Of a stretch of 64,000 nt of DNA, positions 46,129 to 55,067 are shown piece after piece. This DNA is from JAMXLO01 sp963791495. Lineage in GTDB: Bacteria; Pseudomonadota; Alphaproteobacteria; Acetobacterales; Acetobacteraceae. The notes under the pieces were generated by a model that was not told where the DNA came from, did no database searches, and worked only from the letters and a program-made list of their open reading frames with translations. Numbering within the stretch: position 1 is the first letter of the stretch; the number at the start of each line of letters is the position of its first letter. The DNA is taken from the NCBI GenBank assembly GCA_963791495.1, contig CAWBST010000013.1:372001-436000 (forward strand). Direction: 5' to 3'. The translations under genes and the position numbers were made by a program.

Positions 46129-47620
46129 TCACGGTGCAAGGGCAGTCGCTGACCCCGTGCCCGCGTGCATCAACCCTTCCGGCGTCCTCACCCACGCCCC
46201 CTGCCGCAGTAGCTCCGCCTGTACCTCCCCGACCGGCACGGCCCGCGGCGCCACGTTCCGCGCCACAGCCACACCCGCCGCCACGCCGGCGGCCTGACCG
46301 GTCAGCCAGCATTGCGGGATCTCGCGCAGGAACGAATGGCTTGCCGCATCCGACGATACATGCCGCCCCGCCACCAGCAGCCCGTCCACCGTCCGAGGCA
46401 CCAGGCAGCCATACGGCACCGACACCGGCGGCAGCTTCGGCGACAGCGACGGCGACACGCCGATCTCGTCGTCCCACGGCGTCGCATCGCTCCAGCGCTC
46501 GCGCGTCACCCGCGCCACGCCAGGCAGCCGCCGCGAATGGCGCACGCCGAGCTGCGGCGCCGACAGCATCAGGAACGCCTGCTCGAAGCCCGGCGCGTGC
46601 GCACGATACACGTCGAGATGCTGCGCCATCAGCCGGTGCGAGCGCACCTCCACCTCGGTCAGGTCCTGCACATCGATTGCAGAATAGCCCGACAGGCGCG
46701 GACCCATGAACAGAGCGACGTCGTTTCGCCACGACACGAACGGCCGCTCGAACAGTCCGCCGCACAGCGACCGCCCGCACTCCATGAAGGCGGAGAACCC
46801 CGCCGCGTCGCCGGTCTTGAACGCGATCCAGCGCGTCATGTCGCAGCCGCCCCAGATCCACGACGTGTTCATGCAGTGATGGATGTCGCGCTCCTCGATG
46901 TCAGTGTCCGCACCGGCGCCGGCGCGGCCGAAGATGTCGCCGTCGCCGGTGCAATCCACGGTCACGCGGGCGCGGATCGCGAGGCGGCCTTCCTTGCTCT
47001 CGAACACCACGCCGGCGACGGCGCCGTCCTCCATGATCGGCGCCGCTGCCCAATCCATGCAGCAGCAGCTGCACGCCGCTCTCCAGCACCAGCTCCTGGC
47101 TCGCGAGCTTCAGCCGTTCCGGATCGATCGTCGGCGACCAGGTGACGATGCCGTGGTAGGCGGCGGTGCGTTCGCGCCAATAGGCGGCGGTGGCTGCGTC
47201 CGCGTTGCCCCACAGGCCGCGTGGCGGTCCGGCGATGGCGTCCTTGGGCAGCCGGTCGAGCAGGTCGTTGGCGATGCCCTGGATCACCTGAGCGCCGCTC
47301 CAGTCGGTCATGCGGTCGATCCATATGACGAGACCGCCGGTGGAGAGACCGCCCAGATGATTGTAGCGCTCCAGCAGCACGACATCGGCGCCGGTGCGCG
47401 CCGCGGCAACCGCAGCTGCCGTGCCGGAAGGGCCGCCGCCAACCACCAGCACGTCGCACTCGCGAAACACCGGGATCGCGCGGGCCGGCTCGTGCACCAC
47501 GCCGCCGGGACGCGCGCGGCGCGCGAGCAGGCGGCCGGCGCTGAAGATGTCAGACTCGAAGAAGAACGACTGGTTGGTCTGGCGCACTGCCGGCGTGTTG
47601 TCCGGCTTGTCCTGGCTCAT
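46129..47620 (-). pseudogene. FAD-dependent oxidoreductase, one frameshift
   Basis: Starts at ATG 47620 with GGGAG upstream. The FAD motif is VLVVGGGPSGTAAAVAAARTGADVVLLER, then YNHLGGLSTGGLV, typical of the FAD_oxidored (PF12831) group. One extra base at 47052-47056 splits LLLHG from WAAAPIMEDGAVAGVV. The second frame contains VTVDCTGDGDIFGRAGAG and the C-terminal VDGLLVAGRHVSSDAASHSFLREIPQCWLTGQAAG. Corrected size is about 496 residues. Substrate unknown. Probably intact. Confidence 0.83.
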
Positions 47621-47662
47621 CGTGCTGCTCCCTAACGACAAGGGAGCGGCACGATGACACCG

Positions 47663-48019
47663 TCAGGCTTCCACCACCACCTGGCCATGCATGTGCGGAT
47701 GCAGTCCGCACACGTAGTCGTACGTCCCCGCCTGCTCGAACTTGAATGCGAACGTGTCGTCGGTATCCAGCGGATGCGAATGCACCTTCAGGTTCGGGCA
47801 GACGAGGCTGTGAGGGATGTCGTCGTGGTTGACCCAGGTGACGGTCGTGCCGACCTTCACCTTCAGAGGCGTCGGCGCGAAGGTGAAGTTGTCGATGACC
47901 ACCTCCGCGTCCGCGGCTTTCGCCGTGCGGCTGCCGAGCGCGATCACGATGCCCGCGCCGAGTACACGGCGCAGCAGCAGGCGCCGGGCGATGCCGCCCG
48001 GCTCCAACGTCTCGATCAT
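47663..48019 (-). CDS. Exported cupredoxin (amicyanin/plastocyanin type)
   Basis: 118 residues with a signal sequence containing RRLLLRRVL and ending around AKAAD (residue 36). The type 1 copper ligands are all present: His70 (DDIPHSLV), Cys104, His107 and Met110 in YVCGLHPHMHG, the amicyanin spacing. It is a periplasmic electron carrier or a copper-binding partner of a neighbour. It follows the metallophosphoesterase gene in the same direction by 10 bases. Confidence 0.92.
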   Translation of the reverse strand: MIETLEPGGIARRLLLRRVLGAGIVIALGSRTAKAADAEVVIDNFTFAPTPLKVKVGTTVTWVNHDDIPHSLVCPNLKVHSHPLDTDDTFAFKFEQAGTYDYVCGLHPHMHGQVVVEA

Positions 48020-48029
48020 GGCGCTTCCT

Positions 48030-48950
48030 TCAGCCGGCGAGCGGCGTATCGACGATGGCGAGCGGCGCCTTTGCCGACACCAGGTTGACGTTGGCGATGC
48101 CGAGGTAGTGCTTCAGCTCGCCGGCCGGGACGACCATCGGCCCCGGGCTCTTCGCCGACCCAGGCGCCGGCTGCGGGAACGCGGTGGAGCGCGCGGTGTG
48201 GAACGACACGTTGCCTTCCACCTTCTGCAGCACCTGGTGGATGTGGCCGTTCAGCACCGTCACCGAGCCGAACTTCTTCAGATACGACAGCGCCTGAGCG
48301 CCGTCCGCCGTGCCCCAGCCCCAGTCCTGGTAGACGATCCACAGCGGCACGTGCGCCATCACCACGATGGGCGTGCTGGCCGACAGGTGCTTCACGTCGT
48401 CCTCGAGCCACTCGAGCTGGTCGTGTCCGAGATTGCCCAGGCCGTTGCCCTGCAGGTTCACCACGTTCACCAGGCCGATGAAGTGCACGCCGTTGGCGTC
48501 GAAGCTGTACCAGCCGTCGCCCTTGCTGCCCTTGCCGAAGCGGTTGAGATAGCTCTTGCCGTCCTCCTCCAGGATGTCGTGCTCGCCGGGAACGGTGTGC
48601 ATCGTCAGCTTGGTGGCGCCGCAGAGCTGTGCCGCGGTGTCGAACTGCGCCGGTTTGGAAAGATGCGTGATGTCGCCGGTATGGATCATGAAGGCCGGCG
48701 TCTTCTTCAGCTTGCCGACGTCGTCCAGCGCTTCTTTCAGCGTCGCAGTCACGTCGGTGTTGGCCGGTTTGTCGAAGCCGAGATGGCTGTCGCTGATCTG
48801 CACGAAAGTCAGGTCGGTGCTCGCGGCCTCGGCGCTGCCGATCAGGCGCGAGCGCGGCACGCCGCCGGCGACGGTCCACACCATGGCGGTGCCCGCCCAG
48901 GTCATGCATTTCAGGAAGCCGCGGCGCTGCAGGCTCGGGTCTATGTTCAT
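48030..48950 (-). CDS. Tat-exported metallophosphoesterase
   Basis: 306 residues. The N-terminus has a twin-arginine signal (SLQRRGFLKCMTW). Calcineurin-type metal motifs: FVQISDSHLGF (Asp, His), MIHTGDITH (GDxxH), VPGEHDI (GxxHD, in place of GNHD), VMAHVPLW and NGHIHQV (GHxH). It likely hydrolyses a phosphoester in the periplasm. It shares an operon with a cupredoxin and is divergent from an ECF sigma gene. Confidence 0.92.
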   Translation of the reverse strand: MNIDPSLQRRGFLKCMTWAGTAMVWTVAGGVPRSRLIGSAEAASTDLTFVQISDSHLGFDKPANTDVTATLKEALDDVGKLKKTPAFMIHTGDITHLSKPAQFDTAAQLCGATKLTMHTVPGEHDILEEDGKSYLNRFGKGSKGDGWYSFDANGVHFIGLVNVVNLQGNGLGNLGHDQLEWLEDDVKHLSASTPIVVMAHVPLWIVYQDWGWGTADGAQALSYLKKFGSVTVLNGHIHQVLQKVEGNVSFHTARSTAFPQPAPGSAKSPGPMVVPAGELKHYLGIANVNLVSAKAPLAIVDTPLAG

Positions 48951-49078
48951 CGATGATCTCCTCCTGTTGGGCTGCCGTCTCTACCGAGGCCGCCCAGGGG
49001 TTATTCCCGAGCCAATCAGGAATAATATTGCGGCTCGCCGGGTATGGGACGCGGCAGCCCGCAGTCAGGACCAAGGCC

Positions 49079-49642
49079 TTGCCCCAGGACGACCGCCGCC
49101 GACGCTTCGAGTTGCTCGCTCTGCCGCATCTCGATGCCGCGTACAACCTTGCCCGCTGGCTGGCGGGCAACACGACGGATGCCGAGGATGTGGTGCAGGA
49201 CGCCTATCTGCGGGCCTACCGCTATTTCGACGCCTTCCAGGGAGGGAATTTCCGCGTGTGGCTGCTGACCATCGTTCGCAACGCCTTCATGACCTGGGTG
49301 AAGGAGAATCGCTCGGGGAGGATGGTGTTCGTTCCCGATACGCCGGCGGGGGACAGCGCGGACACCGAGGAGGCGATGTGGACCAGCCGTCCGCGCGATC
49401 CCGAGGCGCTGCTGCTGGAGAGCATCGACAGCCAGACGCTCGGCCGCTTGATGGAACAGTTGCCAGCCGAGTATCGCGAAGTGCTGCTGCTGCGCGAGGT
49501 CGAGGACATGGCCTACAAGGAGATCGCAGAGGTGACCGGTTTGCCGATCGGCACGGTGATGTCACGGCTGTCGCGCGCGCGGCTCGCCCTGCGCAAGCTG
49601 TGGTTGCAGCAAACCGAACCGGAGGCCGCGCATGGAGTGTAA
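49079..49642 (+). CDS. ECF-type RNA polymerase sigma factor
   Basis: 187 residues if started at TTG 49079; an ATG at 48953 in the same frame is possible but would leave almost no leader to the divergent gene. Region 2: LPHLDAAYNLARWLAGNTTDAEDVVQDAYLRAYRYFDAF. Region 4: LMEQLPAEYREVLLLREVEDMAYKEIAEVTGLPIGTVMSRLSRARLALR. It overlaps the anti-sigma gene by 11 bases. It may drive the divergent phosphoesterase-cupredoxin pair. Confidence 0.9.
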   Translation: MPQDDRRRRFELLALPHLDAAYNLARWLAGNTTDAEDVVQDAYLRAYRYFDAFQGGNFRVWLLTIVRNAFMTWVKENRSGRMVFVPDTPAGDSADTEEAMWTSRPRDPEALLLESIDSQTLGRLMEQLPAEYREVLLLREVEDMAYKEIAEVTGLPIGTVMSRLSRARLALRKLWLQQTEPEAAHGV

Positions 49643-50385
49643 TCGCGCCACCGTCATGCTGTCGGGGCTGATCGACAGCGCGCTCGGACCGATCGCGCGG
49701 CTGCGCGTGAACCGCCATGTCGCCGGCTGCAACGACTGCGCGGCGAGGCTTGAGGAGTTGCGCGCCATGCAGTCGGCCATGCGTACCAAGTTGCCGTATC
49801 ACCGCGCTCCGCCTGGGCTGGCGGCGCGCATCGGTGCGGCGCTGCCGCGCGAGGAGGCGCCGCGTGTCGTGCGTCCGTGGTTCCGCATGCCGGCGTTCAG
49901 TCTGGGCGGCACGGGGCTGGCGGGCGCCTTGGCCGGCGTGGCGCTGACCGTGCTGGTAATGGGCGGGCAGCAAGATCCGTCATTGGCGGTGATCGACAGC
50001 CACATCCGTTCGCTGCAGGGCGAGCATCTGACCGATGTGCTGACCAGCGATCAGCACACGGTGAAGCCGTGGCTGTCGGCACGACTGGATGTCTCGCCGC
50101 CGGTGCGCGACCTGAAGGACGAGGGGTTCCCGCTGGTCGGCGGCCGGCAGGACTACGTCGATGGGCATCAGGCGGCGGCGGTGGTGTACCGGCGCGCGAA
50201 GCACGTGATCAATCTGTTCGCATGGGCCTCTGCCGGGAAGGGCGACGAACCCTTCCGCGAAGAGGACGCGGCAGGGCTTCAATGTCGTCACCTGGCGGCA
50301 CGCCGGCATCACGTATTACGCGGTGTCGGACGTGGAGGCGGATCAGTTGGCGGAGTTCGCGAAGCTGGTCGCGCAGGGTGCCTGA
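49632..50385 (+). pseudogene. Zinc-finger anti-sigma factor, one frameshift near the end
   Basis: The first frame begins MECNRATVMLSGLIDSALGPIARLRVNRHVAGCNDCAARLEEL, a zinc anti-sigma domain with HxxxCxxC at residues 29-36. One membrane helix lies near 93-113. One extra base at 50271-50275 separates REEDAAG from GFNVVTWRHAGITYYAVSDVEADQLAEFAKLV, the family's usual C-terminus. Corrected length is about 251 residues. It would hold the upstream sigma factor at the membrane. Confidence 0.85.
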
Positions 50386-50388
50386 CGC

Positions 50389-51369
50389 CTACATCATCCG
50401 ATCTTCCGGCGGCACCAGATAGAGCGGTGTCTGCCCCGCCAGCGCGCGTTTGATGTTGGCGATCGCTCGCTGCAATCCCACCACCCCGGTTCCCGCGATT
50501 GCCGCCGCCGAGTTGTGCGGCGAGCCGATCACATTGGGCAGCGACATGAACGGCTGGTCCATGCGGAACGTGCCGTGACGGACCGGCTCGATCCACCACG
50601 CATCGATGCACGCGCTGAACTTCGGAAACGCGACCAGCCGGTCATACAGTGCGCGCTCATCGACGATCTCGCCGCGCGCGACATTCACCAGGATCGCGTC
50701 TTCCTTCATTCGCGCAAGCTGCGGTGCGCCTATCATGCCTTGCGTCGCAGGCGTCAGCGGCGTGCAGATCACCAGCACGTCCGACGCCGCCAGCAGCATG
50801 TCGAGTTGATCCGGCGTGCCGATCCAGTCTGTCGGTTCCTCGCTGCGGCCGCGCCGGTTGATCGCATGCACCTTCATGCCGATGCCTCGCGCCAGATGCG
50901 CCGTGGCGACGCCGATGCCGCCGAAACCCAGGATGCCGCACACGCCGCCGGCCAGCATGCGGTTCCGCGCGAACTGGTTGAACTCGCCGCGCGCGAGTGC
51001 CGCGTGCTCCACCAACAGCCGCTTCGCCGCGGCGAGCGCCATCGCCAGCGCGTGCTCCGCCATCGGTTCGGCGTAGGCACCGCCATTGGTCGCAACCTGC
51101 ACGCCTGCCGGCACCTCCGCCAGCGGCACGAAGTCGATGCCCGCGTTGATAAACTGCAGCAGGCGCACGTCCTTCAGAAGCGCGATCTCGCCCTGGCGTA
51201 GTTCGCGCGTCGTGCGCGCCAGCACCGCATCGGCGTTGCGCAACGCATCGGCGCGCCCCGCGTCGTCCAGGTCGGGCAGGTAGACGACGTCGGCCGCACC
51301 TGCCAGCGCATCGCTGACAATTCCGCGCCCGTTACCTTCGAGTTCGTACACCACAACCAGCGAGCTCAT
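50389..51369 (-). CDS. D-2-hydroxyacid dehydrogenase family protein
   Basis: 326 residues from ATG 51369 (AAGGAAG nine bases upstream). The NAD-binding motif is ILGFGGIGVATAHLARGIGMKVHAINR; the active-site Arg lies in VNVARGEIVDE and the His in GSPHNSAA. Members oxidise or reduce 2-hydroxy acids such as glycerate or phosphoglycerate. It is one of two in tandem, separated by a repeat element. It ends three bases from the anti-sigma gene. Confidence 0.88.
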   Translation of the reverse strand: MSSLVVVYELEGNGRGIVSDALAGAADVVYLPDLDDAGRADALRNADAVLARTTRELRQGEIALLKDVRLLQFINAGIDFVPLAEVPAGVQVATNGGAYAEPMAEHALAMALAAAKRLLVEHAALARGEFNQFARNRMLAGGVCGILGFGGIGVATAHLARGIGMKVHAINRRGRSEEPTDWIGTPDQLDMLLAASDVLVICTPLTPATQGMIGAPQLARMKEDAILVNVARGEIVDERALYDRLVAFPKFSACIDAWWIEPVRHGTFRMDQPFMSLPNVIGSPHNSAAAIAGTGVVGLQRAIANIKRALAGQTPLYLVPPEDRMM

Positions 51370-51390
51370 GCGCATGCTTCCTTTTGAACC

Positions 51391-51630
51391 GTTGCTGCGA
51401 GGAGCGCAGCGGCGCAGCAATCAAGAAAACCTCCGCGGCCCTCAGCGGTTCTCCGCTGTCCTCCGCGCCAATCATTGCGGCAGATCGAACCGCGCTGGCC
51501 TTGCCCATGTCGGGCACGGTTTTGGGGGCTCGGTAAGGTTCTTTATTATTTGCGCGGAGGACAGCGGAGAACCGCTGAGGGCCGCGGAGAAGAGCTTTTT
51601 TACTGCCGTCGCTACGCTCCTTGCCAGGCG
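51391..51630. repeat. MITE-like composite palindromic element
   Basis: Between two hydroxyacid dehydrogenase genes. The core is a perfect 38-base inverted repeat: arms 51431-51468 and 51552-51589, with an 83-base spacer. Outside it are REP-like half copies (51391-51422, and in reverse near 51604-51630) related to the repeat at 23398. The whole 240 bases can fold on itself. It encodes nothing. Confidence 0.8.
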
Positions 51631-51631
51631 A

Positions 51632-52612
51632 TTAGAACCATGAAGCCTTGTCTACCACGTTCCGCAACGGCTTGCCGTCGAGGAACGCGCGGCAGTTGTC
51701 GCTCATGATCTGGTAGCGCCGGTCATCCAAATACGGACCCCAACCCGCCGTATGCGGCGTCAGCAGCACGTTCGGCATCGTCCATAGCGGATGCTCCGCC
51801 GGCAACGGCTCCTGCTCGAACACGTCAAGCGCCGCACCGGCGATCTCGCCTGCGTTCAACGCCGCCACCAGATCGTCCAGCTTTGTCGTCATGCCGCGGC
51901 CGATGTTGATGAAGAACGCACTGCGCTTCATGCGCTGGAAGCGCGCGCGGTGCATAAGGCCCTCAGTGGCCGGCGTATGCGGCACGGTCAGGATGACGAA
52001 GTCCGCCCGCGGCAGCAGTGTATCGAGCGCCTCCGGCTTGTGCAGTTCCGTAACACCGGGAGGCGCCGATGTGCGCCGTGCGTCCGTGGCCAGCACCGTC
52101 ATGCCGAAAGCCGCGGCCAGCCGTGCGGTCTCCGCGCCGATGCCGCCGACACCGACGATCAGCGCGGTCGCCTCGGGCAGGTGCACGACACCGGTATTCT
52201 CGCGCGTTTTCTTCCACTCGCGGCGGAGCTGCTGCGGGATGAACACGTGCAGCCCGCGGGCGAAGGCCAGCACAAAAGCCATGATGTGTGTGCTGATGTG
52301 GTCGTTGAAGATTTCGCGAAAGTTGGTGACCGTCAGCGAATGCTCGATCAGCTCGGGGTAGTAGTATCCCGCGGGAGGTGCGATCTGCGGTGCCTGCAGC
52401 CAGCGCAGCCGCCGCGCCTTCGCCAGCACCTCGCGTGGCAGCCGGCCGAACGCTGCCTCGGCATCGACGATCTCGCGCTCCGCCGTCGCTTGATCTTCGG
52501 CAATTACCACCCGCACTTCCGGCATTGCCTCGGCCAGCGCGCGGCCCCAGCCACGCGTTATGTCCGACTGCGGCGGCAGCATGACGAACTTGAATGTGTT
52601 GGCACCTGACAT
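51632..52612 (-). CDS. D-2-hydroxyacid dehydrogenase family protein
   Basis: 326 residues from ATG 52612. NAD motif: LIVGVGGIGAETARLAAAFGMTVLATDARR; active-site Arg in INIGRGMTTKLDDLV and Glu/His in DVFEQEPLP and LTPHTAGWG. It shares only fold-level similarity with the neighbouring gene at 50389, so they are not recent copies. It is divergent from nnrS with a 21-base gap. Confidence 0.93.
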   Translation of the reverse strand: MSGANTFKFVMLPPQSDITRGWGRALAEAMPEVRVVIAEDQATAEREIVDAEAAFGRLPREVLAKARRLRWLQAPQIAPPAGYYYPELIEHSLTVTNFREIFNDHISTHIMAFVLAFARGLHVFIPQQLRREWKKTRENTGVVHLPEATALIVGVGGIGAETARLAAAFGMTVLATDARRTSAPPGVTELHKPEALDTLLPRADFVILTVPHTPATEGLMHRARFQRMKRSAFFINIGRGMTTKLDDLVAALNAGEIAGAALDVFEQEPLPAEHPLWTMPNVLLTPHTAGWGPYLDDRRYQIMSDNCRAFLDGKPLRNVVDKASWF

Positions 52613-52633
52613 GGCCGTGTGTCCCCGTTGGCG

Positions 52634-53818
52634 ATGTGCGATTATGGAGGTCGCGTCGAGGACCGCAAAATGCCGCCGCTGCTGACCGCCGGATTCCGTC
52701 CGCTCTTCCTGGCCGCCGCGGCGTGGGCAGCATTGTCGATGGCGGCGTGGCTGCCGCTGCTGACCGGCGAAATCGATTTGCCGAGCGACTTCGACCCGCT
52801 GAGTTGGCACATCCACGAAATGCTGTTCGGCTTCGTGATGGCCACGGTCGGCGGGTTCCTGCTGACCGCAATTCCGAACTGGACGAGCCGCGCGCCGGTG
52901 GCGGGAACACCGCTCGCAGTGCTGACAGGTCTCTGGCTGCTCGGGCGCGTCGTCTGCCTGTTCTCGGCGATGGTTCCGGGCTGGCTCGTGGTGATATGCG
53001 ATCTCGCCTTCGCTGTCGCGCTCGAGGTTGTCGCGGCACGTGAACTGATCGCTGCAGGGAACAAACGCAACTATCCGTTGCTGGCACCGGTGATCATGCT
53101 GGCGATCGCGAACTTGCTGACGCATCTCCAGGCCCTCGGCTTTGCGGTGCCGATCGGACTGGGTTGGCGGCTGGGCATTGCGGTGGTGATCGTGCTGATC
53201 TCTGTGATCGGCGGACGCATTGTGCCGGCGTTCACACGGAACTGGCTCAACGCGCGAGGCAAATCGCCCGTGCCGCCATCAGCCGACATGCTGGATCGCT
53301 TCGCCCTTGGCACGCTGCACACGGGCATGATCGTGTGGACATTTCTGCCCGATTGGCCGCCCGTTGGTGCGCTGCTGCTGATTGCGGCAGCATTGAACCT
53401 AGTGCGGCTCGCGCGCTGGCACGGTGTCGCCACGATTGAGGAGCCGCTGCTGCTGGTGCTGCATGTCGGTTATCTCTGGCTCGTCGCCGGCGTCGCACTG
53501 TTGGGACTGTCGCTCGTCAGCAATTCCGTGCCGACAGCCGCCGCGGTGCACGCCCTCACGGCCGGCGCGATGGGTACGATGACGCTGGCCGTGATGACGC
53601 GAGCCACGCTCGGCCATACCGGACGCGTGCTGCGCGCCGACAAGGTGACGATGGCCATCTACGTGCTCGCAAGCGCATCGGCGCTGCTGCGGATCGGCGC
53701 GGCATGGACGGTCGATGCGCAGATGGGTCTGTACGAGATCGCCGCGCTGACATGGGTCGGCGCCTTTGCACTGTTCGCCGCCGAGTACGGACCGATGCTG
53801 TTGGCGCGGCGCCGATGA
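52634..53818 (+). CDS. NnrS-family membrane protein
   Basis: 394 residues from ATG 52634 (GTG 52619 is an in-frame alternative). About 12 membrane helices. NnrS blocks: LTAGFRPLFLAAAAWAALSMAAWL, WHIHEMLFGFVMATVGGFLLTAIPNWT and IGGRIVPAFTRNWLNARG, with conserved His in HEMLFG. NnrS proteins carry heme and copper and protect against nitric oxide stress. The globin at 30520 may have a related role. Confidence 0.93.
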   Translation: MCDYGGRVEDRKMPPLLTAGFRPLFLAAAAWAALSMAAWLPLLTGEIDLPSDFDPLSWHIHEMLFGFVMATVGGFLLTAIPNWTSRAPVAGTPLAVLTGLWLLGRVVCLFSAMVPGWLVVICDLAFAVALEVVAARELIAAGNKRNYPLLAPVIMLAIANLLTHLQALGFAVPIGLGWRLGIAVVIVLISVIGGRIVPAFTRNWLNARGKSPVPPSADMLDRFALGTLHTGMIVWTFLPDWPPVGALLLIAAALNLVRLARWHGVATIEEPLLLVLHVGYLWLVAGVALLGLSLVSNSVPTAAAVHALTAGAMGTMTLAVMTRATLGHTGRVLRADKVTMAIYVLASASALLRIGAAWTVDAQMGLYEIAALTWVGAFALFAAEYGPMLLARRR

Positions 53819-53855
53819 CGCGGCAATACTCCACCGACAGCAGGGGTTCGATTGC

Positions 53856-54830
53856 ATGAAAGCAGTGGTGTGCGAGGCGTTCGGCGGCCCGGAAGTCCTG
53901 GCGTTGCGCGATGTGCCCGATCCGCCGCCACCGGGGACGGGCGAGGTGCAGGTGCGCATCGAGGCGCGCGGTGTGCAGTACGTCGACGTGCTGATGCTCG
54001 CCGGCAAGTATCAGTTCCGCCCCGAACCGCCGTTCATTCCCGGCGGCGAGGCGGCAGGCGTGGTGGTGTCGGTCGGTTCCGGCGTCACCCAGTTCCGCGT
54101 CGGCGACCGCGTGATGAGCCGCCACAGCCTCGGCGCCTGCGCCGAACTCGGCAACGCCAAGGCCGCGCTGTGCGACCACGTGCCGGCGGGCATGAGCATC
54201 GAAGCGGCCGGCGTGTTCCGTGGTGCGTATTCCACAGCCTACCACGCGCTGCTGCAGCGCGGACGAATGAAGCCAGGCGAGTGGGTGCTGGTGCACGGCG
54301 CGGCCGGCGGCATCGGCATCGCCGCGATCCAGGTAGCGAAGGTGTTCGGTGCCAAGGTGATCGCCACCGCCAGCACCGAGGAAAAGCGCAGCGCCTGCCT
54401 CGAGGAAGGCGCCGATCATGCGATCGACTACCAGGGCGGGTTCCTCGACAAGGTGAAGGATCTCACGGGCGGTCGCGGCGTCGATATCGTGTATGACCCG
54501 ATCGGCGCGCAGGTGACCGACGAATCGCTGCGCTGCCTCGCCTGGTGCGGACGGTTGCTGATCCTCGGCTTCCTCGGCGGGGGTCCGACCAACATCCGCA
54601 GCAACTATCTGCTGATCAAGGGCATCGACGCGATCGGCGTGCGCATCGGCGGGCTGAACGAGGCCGATCCCGAACTGGCGATCGCCAACATGAAGGCGCT
54701 GACCGACCTCGCCGCGCAGGGCAAGCTGAGGCCACACATCTCACATCGCTTCCCGCTGGCCCAGGCGGCCGATGCGGTTCAGGCGGTGATCGACCGCAAG
54801 GTGATCGGCAAGGCTGTTCTGGTAGGGTAA
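53856..54830 (+). CDS. NADPH:quinone oxidoreductase family (medium-chain reductase)
   Basis: 324 residues starting MKAVVCEAFGGPEVLALRDVPDPP. Quinone-oxidoreductase features: VHGAAGGIGIAAIQVAKVFGAKVIATAS (NADPH motif, residues 145-172) and GRGVDIVYDPIGA. The zinc ligands of alcohol dehydrogenases are absent. It would reduce quinones or enoyl substrates. It follows nnrS by 37 bases. Confidence 0.92.
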   Translation: MKAVVCEAFGGPEVLALRDVPDPPPPGTGEVQVRIEARGVQYVDVLMLAGKYQFRPEPPFIPGGEAAGVVVSVGSGVTQFRVGDRVMSRHSLGACAELGNAKAALCDHVPAGMSIEAAGVFRGAYSTAYHALLQRGRMKPGEWVLVHGAAGGIGIAAIQVAKVFGAKVIATASTEEKRSACLEEGADHAIDYQGGFLDKVKDLTGGRGVDIVYDPIGAQVTDESLRCLAWCGRLLILGFLGGGPTNIRSNYLLIKGIDAIGVRIGGLNEADPELAIANMKALTDLAAQGKLRPHISHRFPLAQAADAVQAVIDRKVIGKAVLVG

Positions 54831-55067
54831 GGCAGGCGCCTGCCCGGAACGGTCTGGCGGCGTTACGGTAATGCTATACTCGGGATGCCCGGCCCGTTCA
54901 AGAAACTTGGTACGACACGCCGGATAGTGTTAACACGTTAACCACGGGCAGATGGCTAGCCGTGACTACGACAGGTGTCGCGGATAACCATCCAGCCCAC
55001 AGTGCAATTGCGTGCCCCTAATTTGGCAACCGCCTCAAGCCGGCTCTCAACCAGTGATGAGGACGTC

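Noticed and set aside
54920..54945. GTGTTAACAC palindrome and GTTAAC repeat before the ethylene-type kinase
   Set aside because: A similar string occurs near 27719, but both are short and AT-rich; not enough to call a shared operator.
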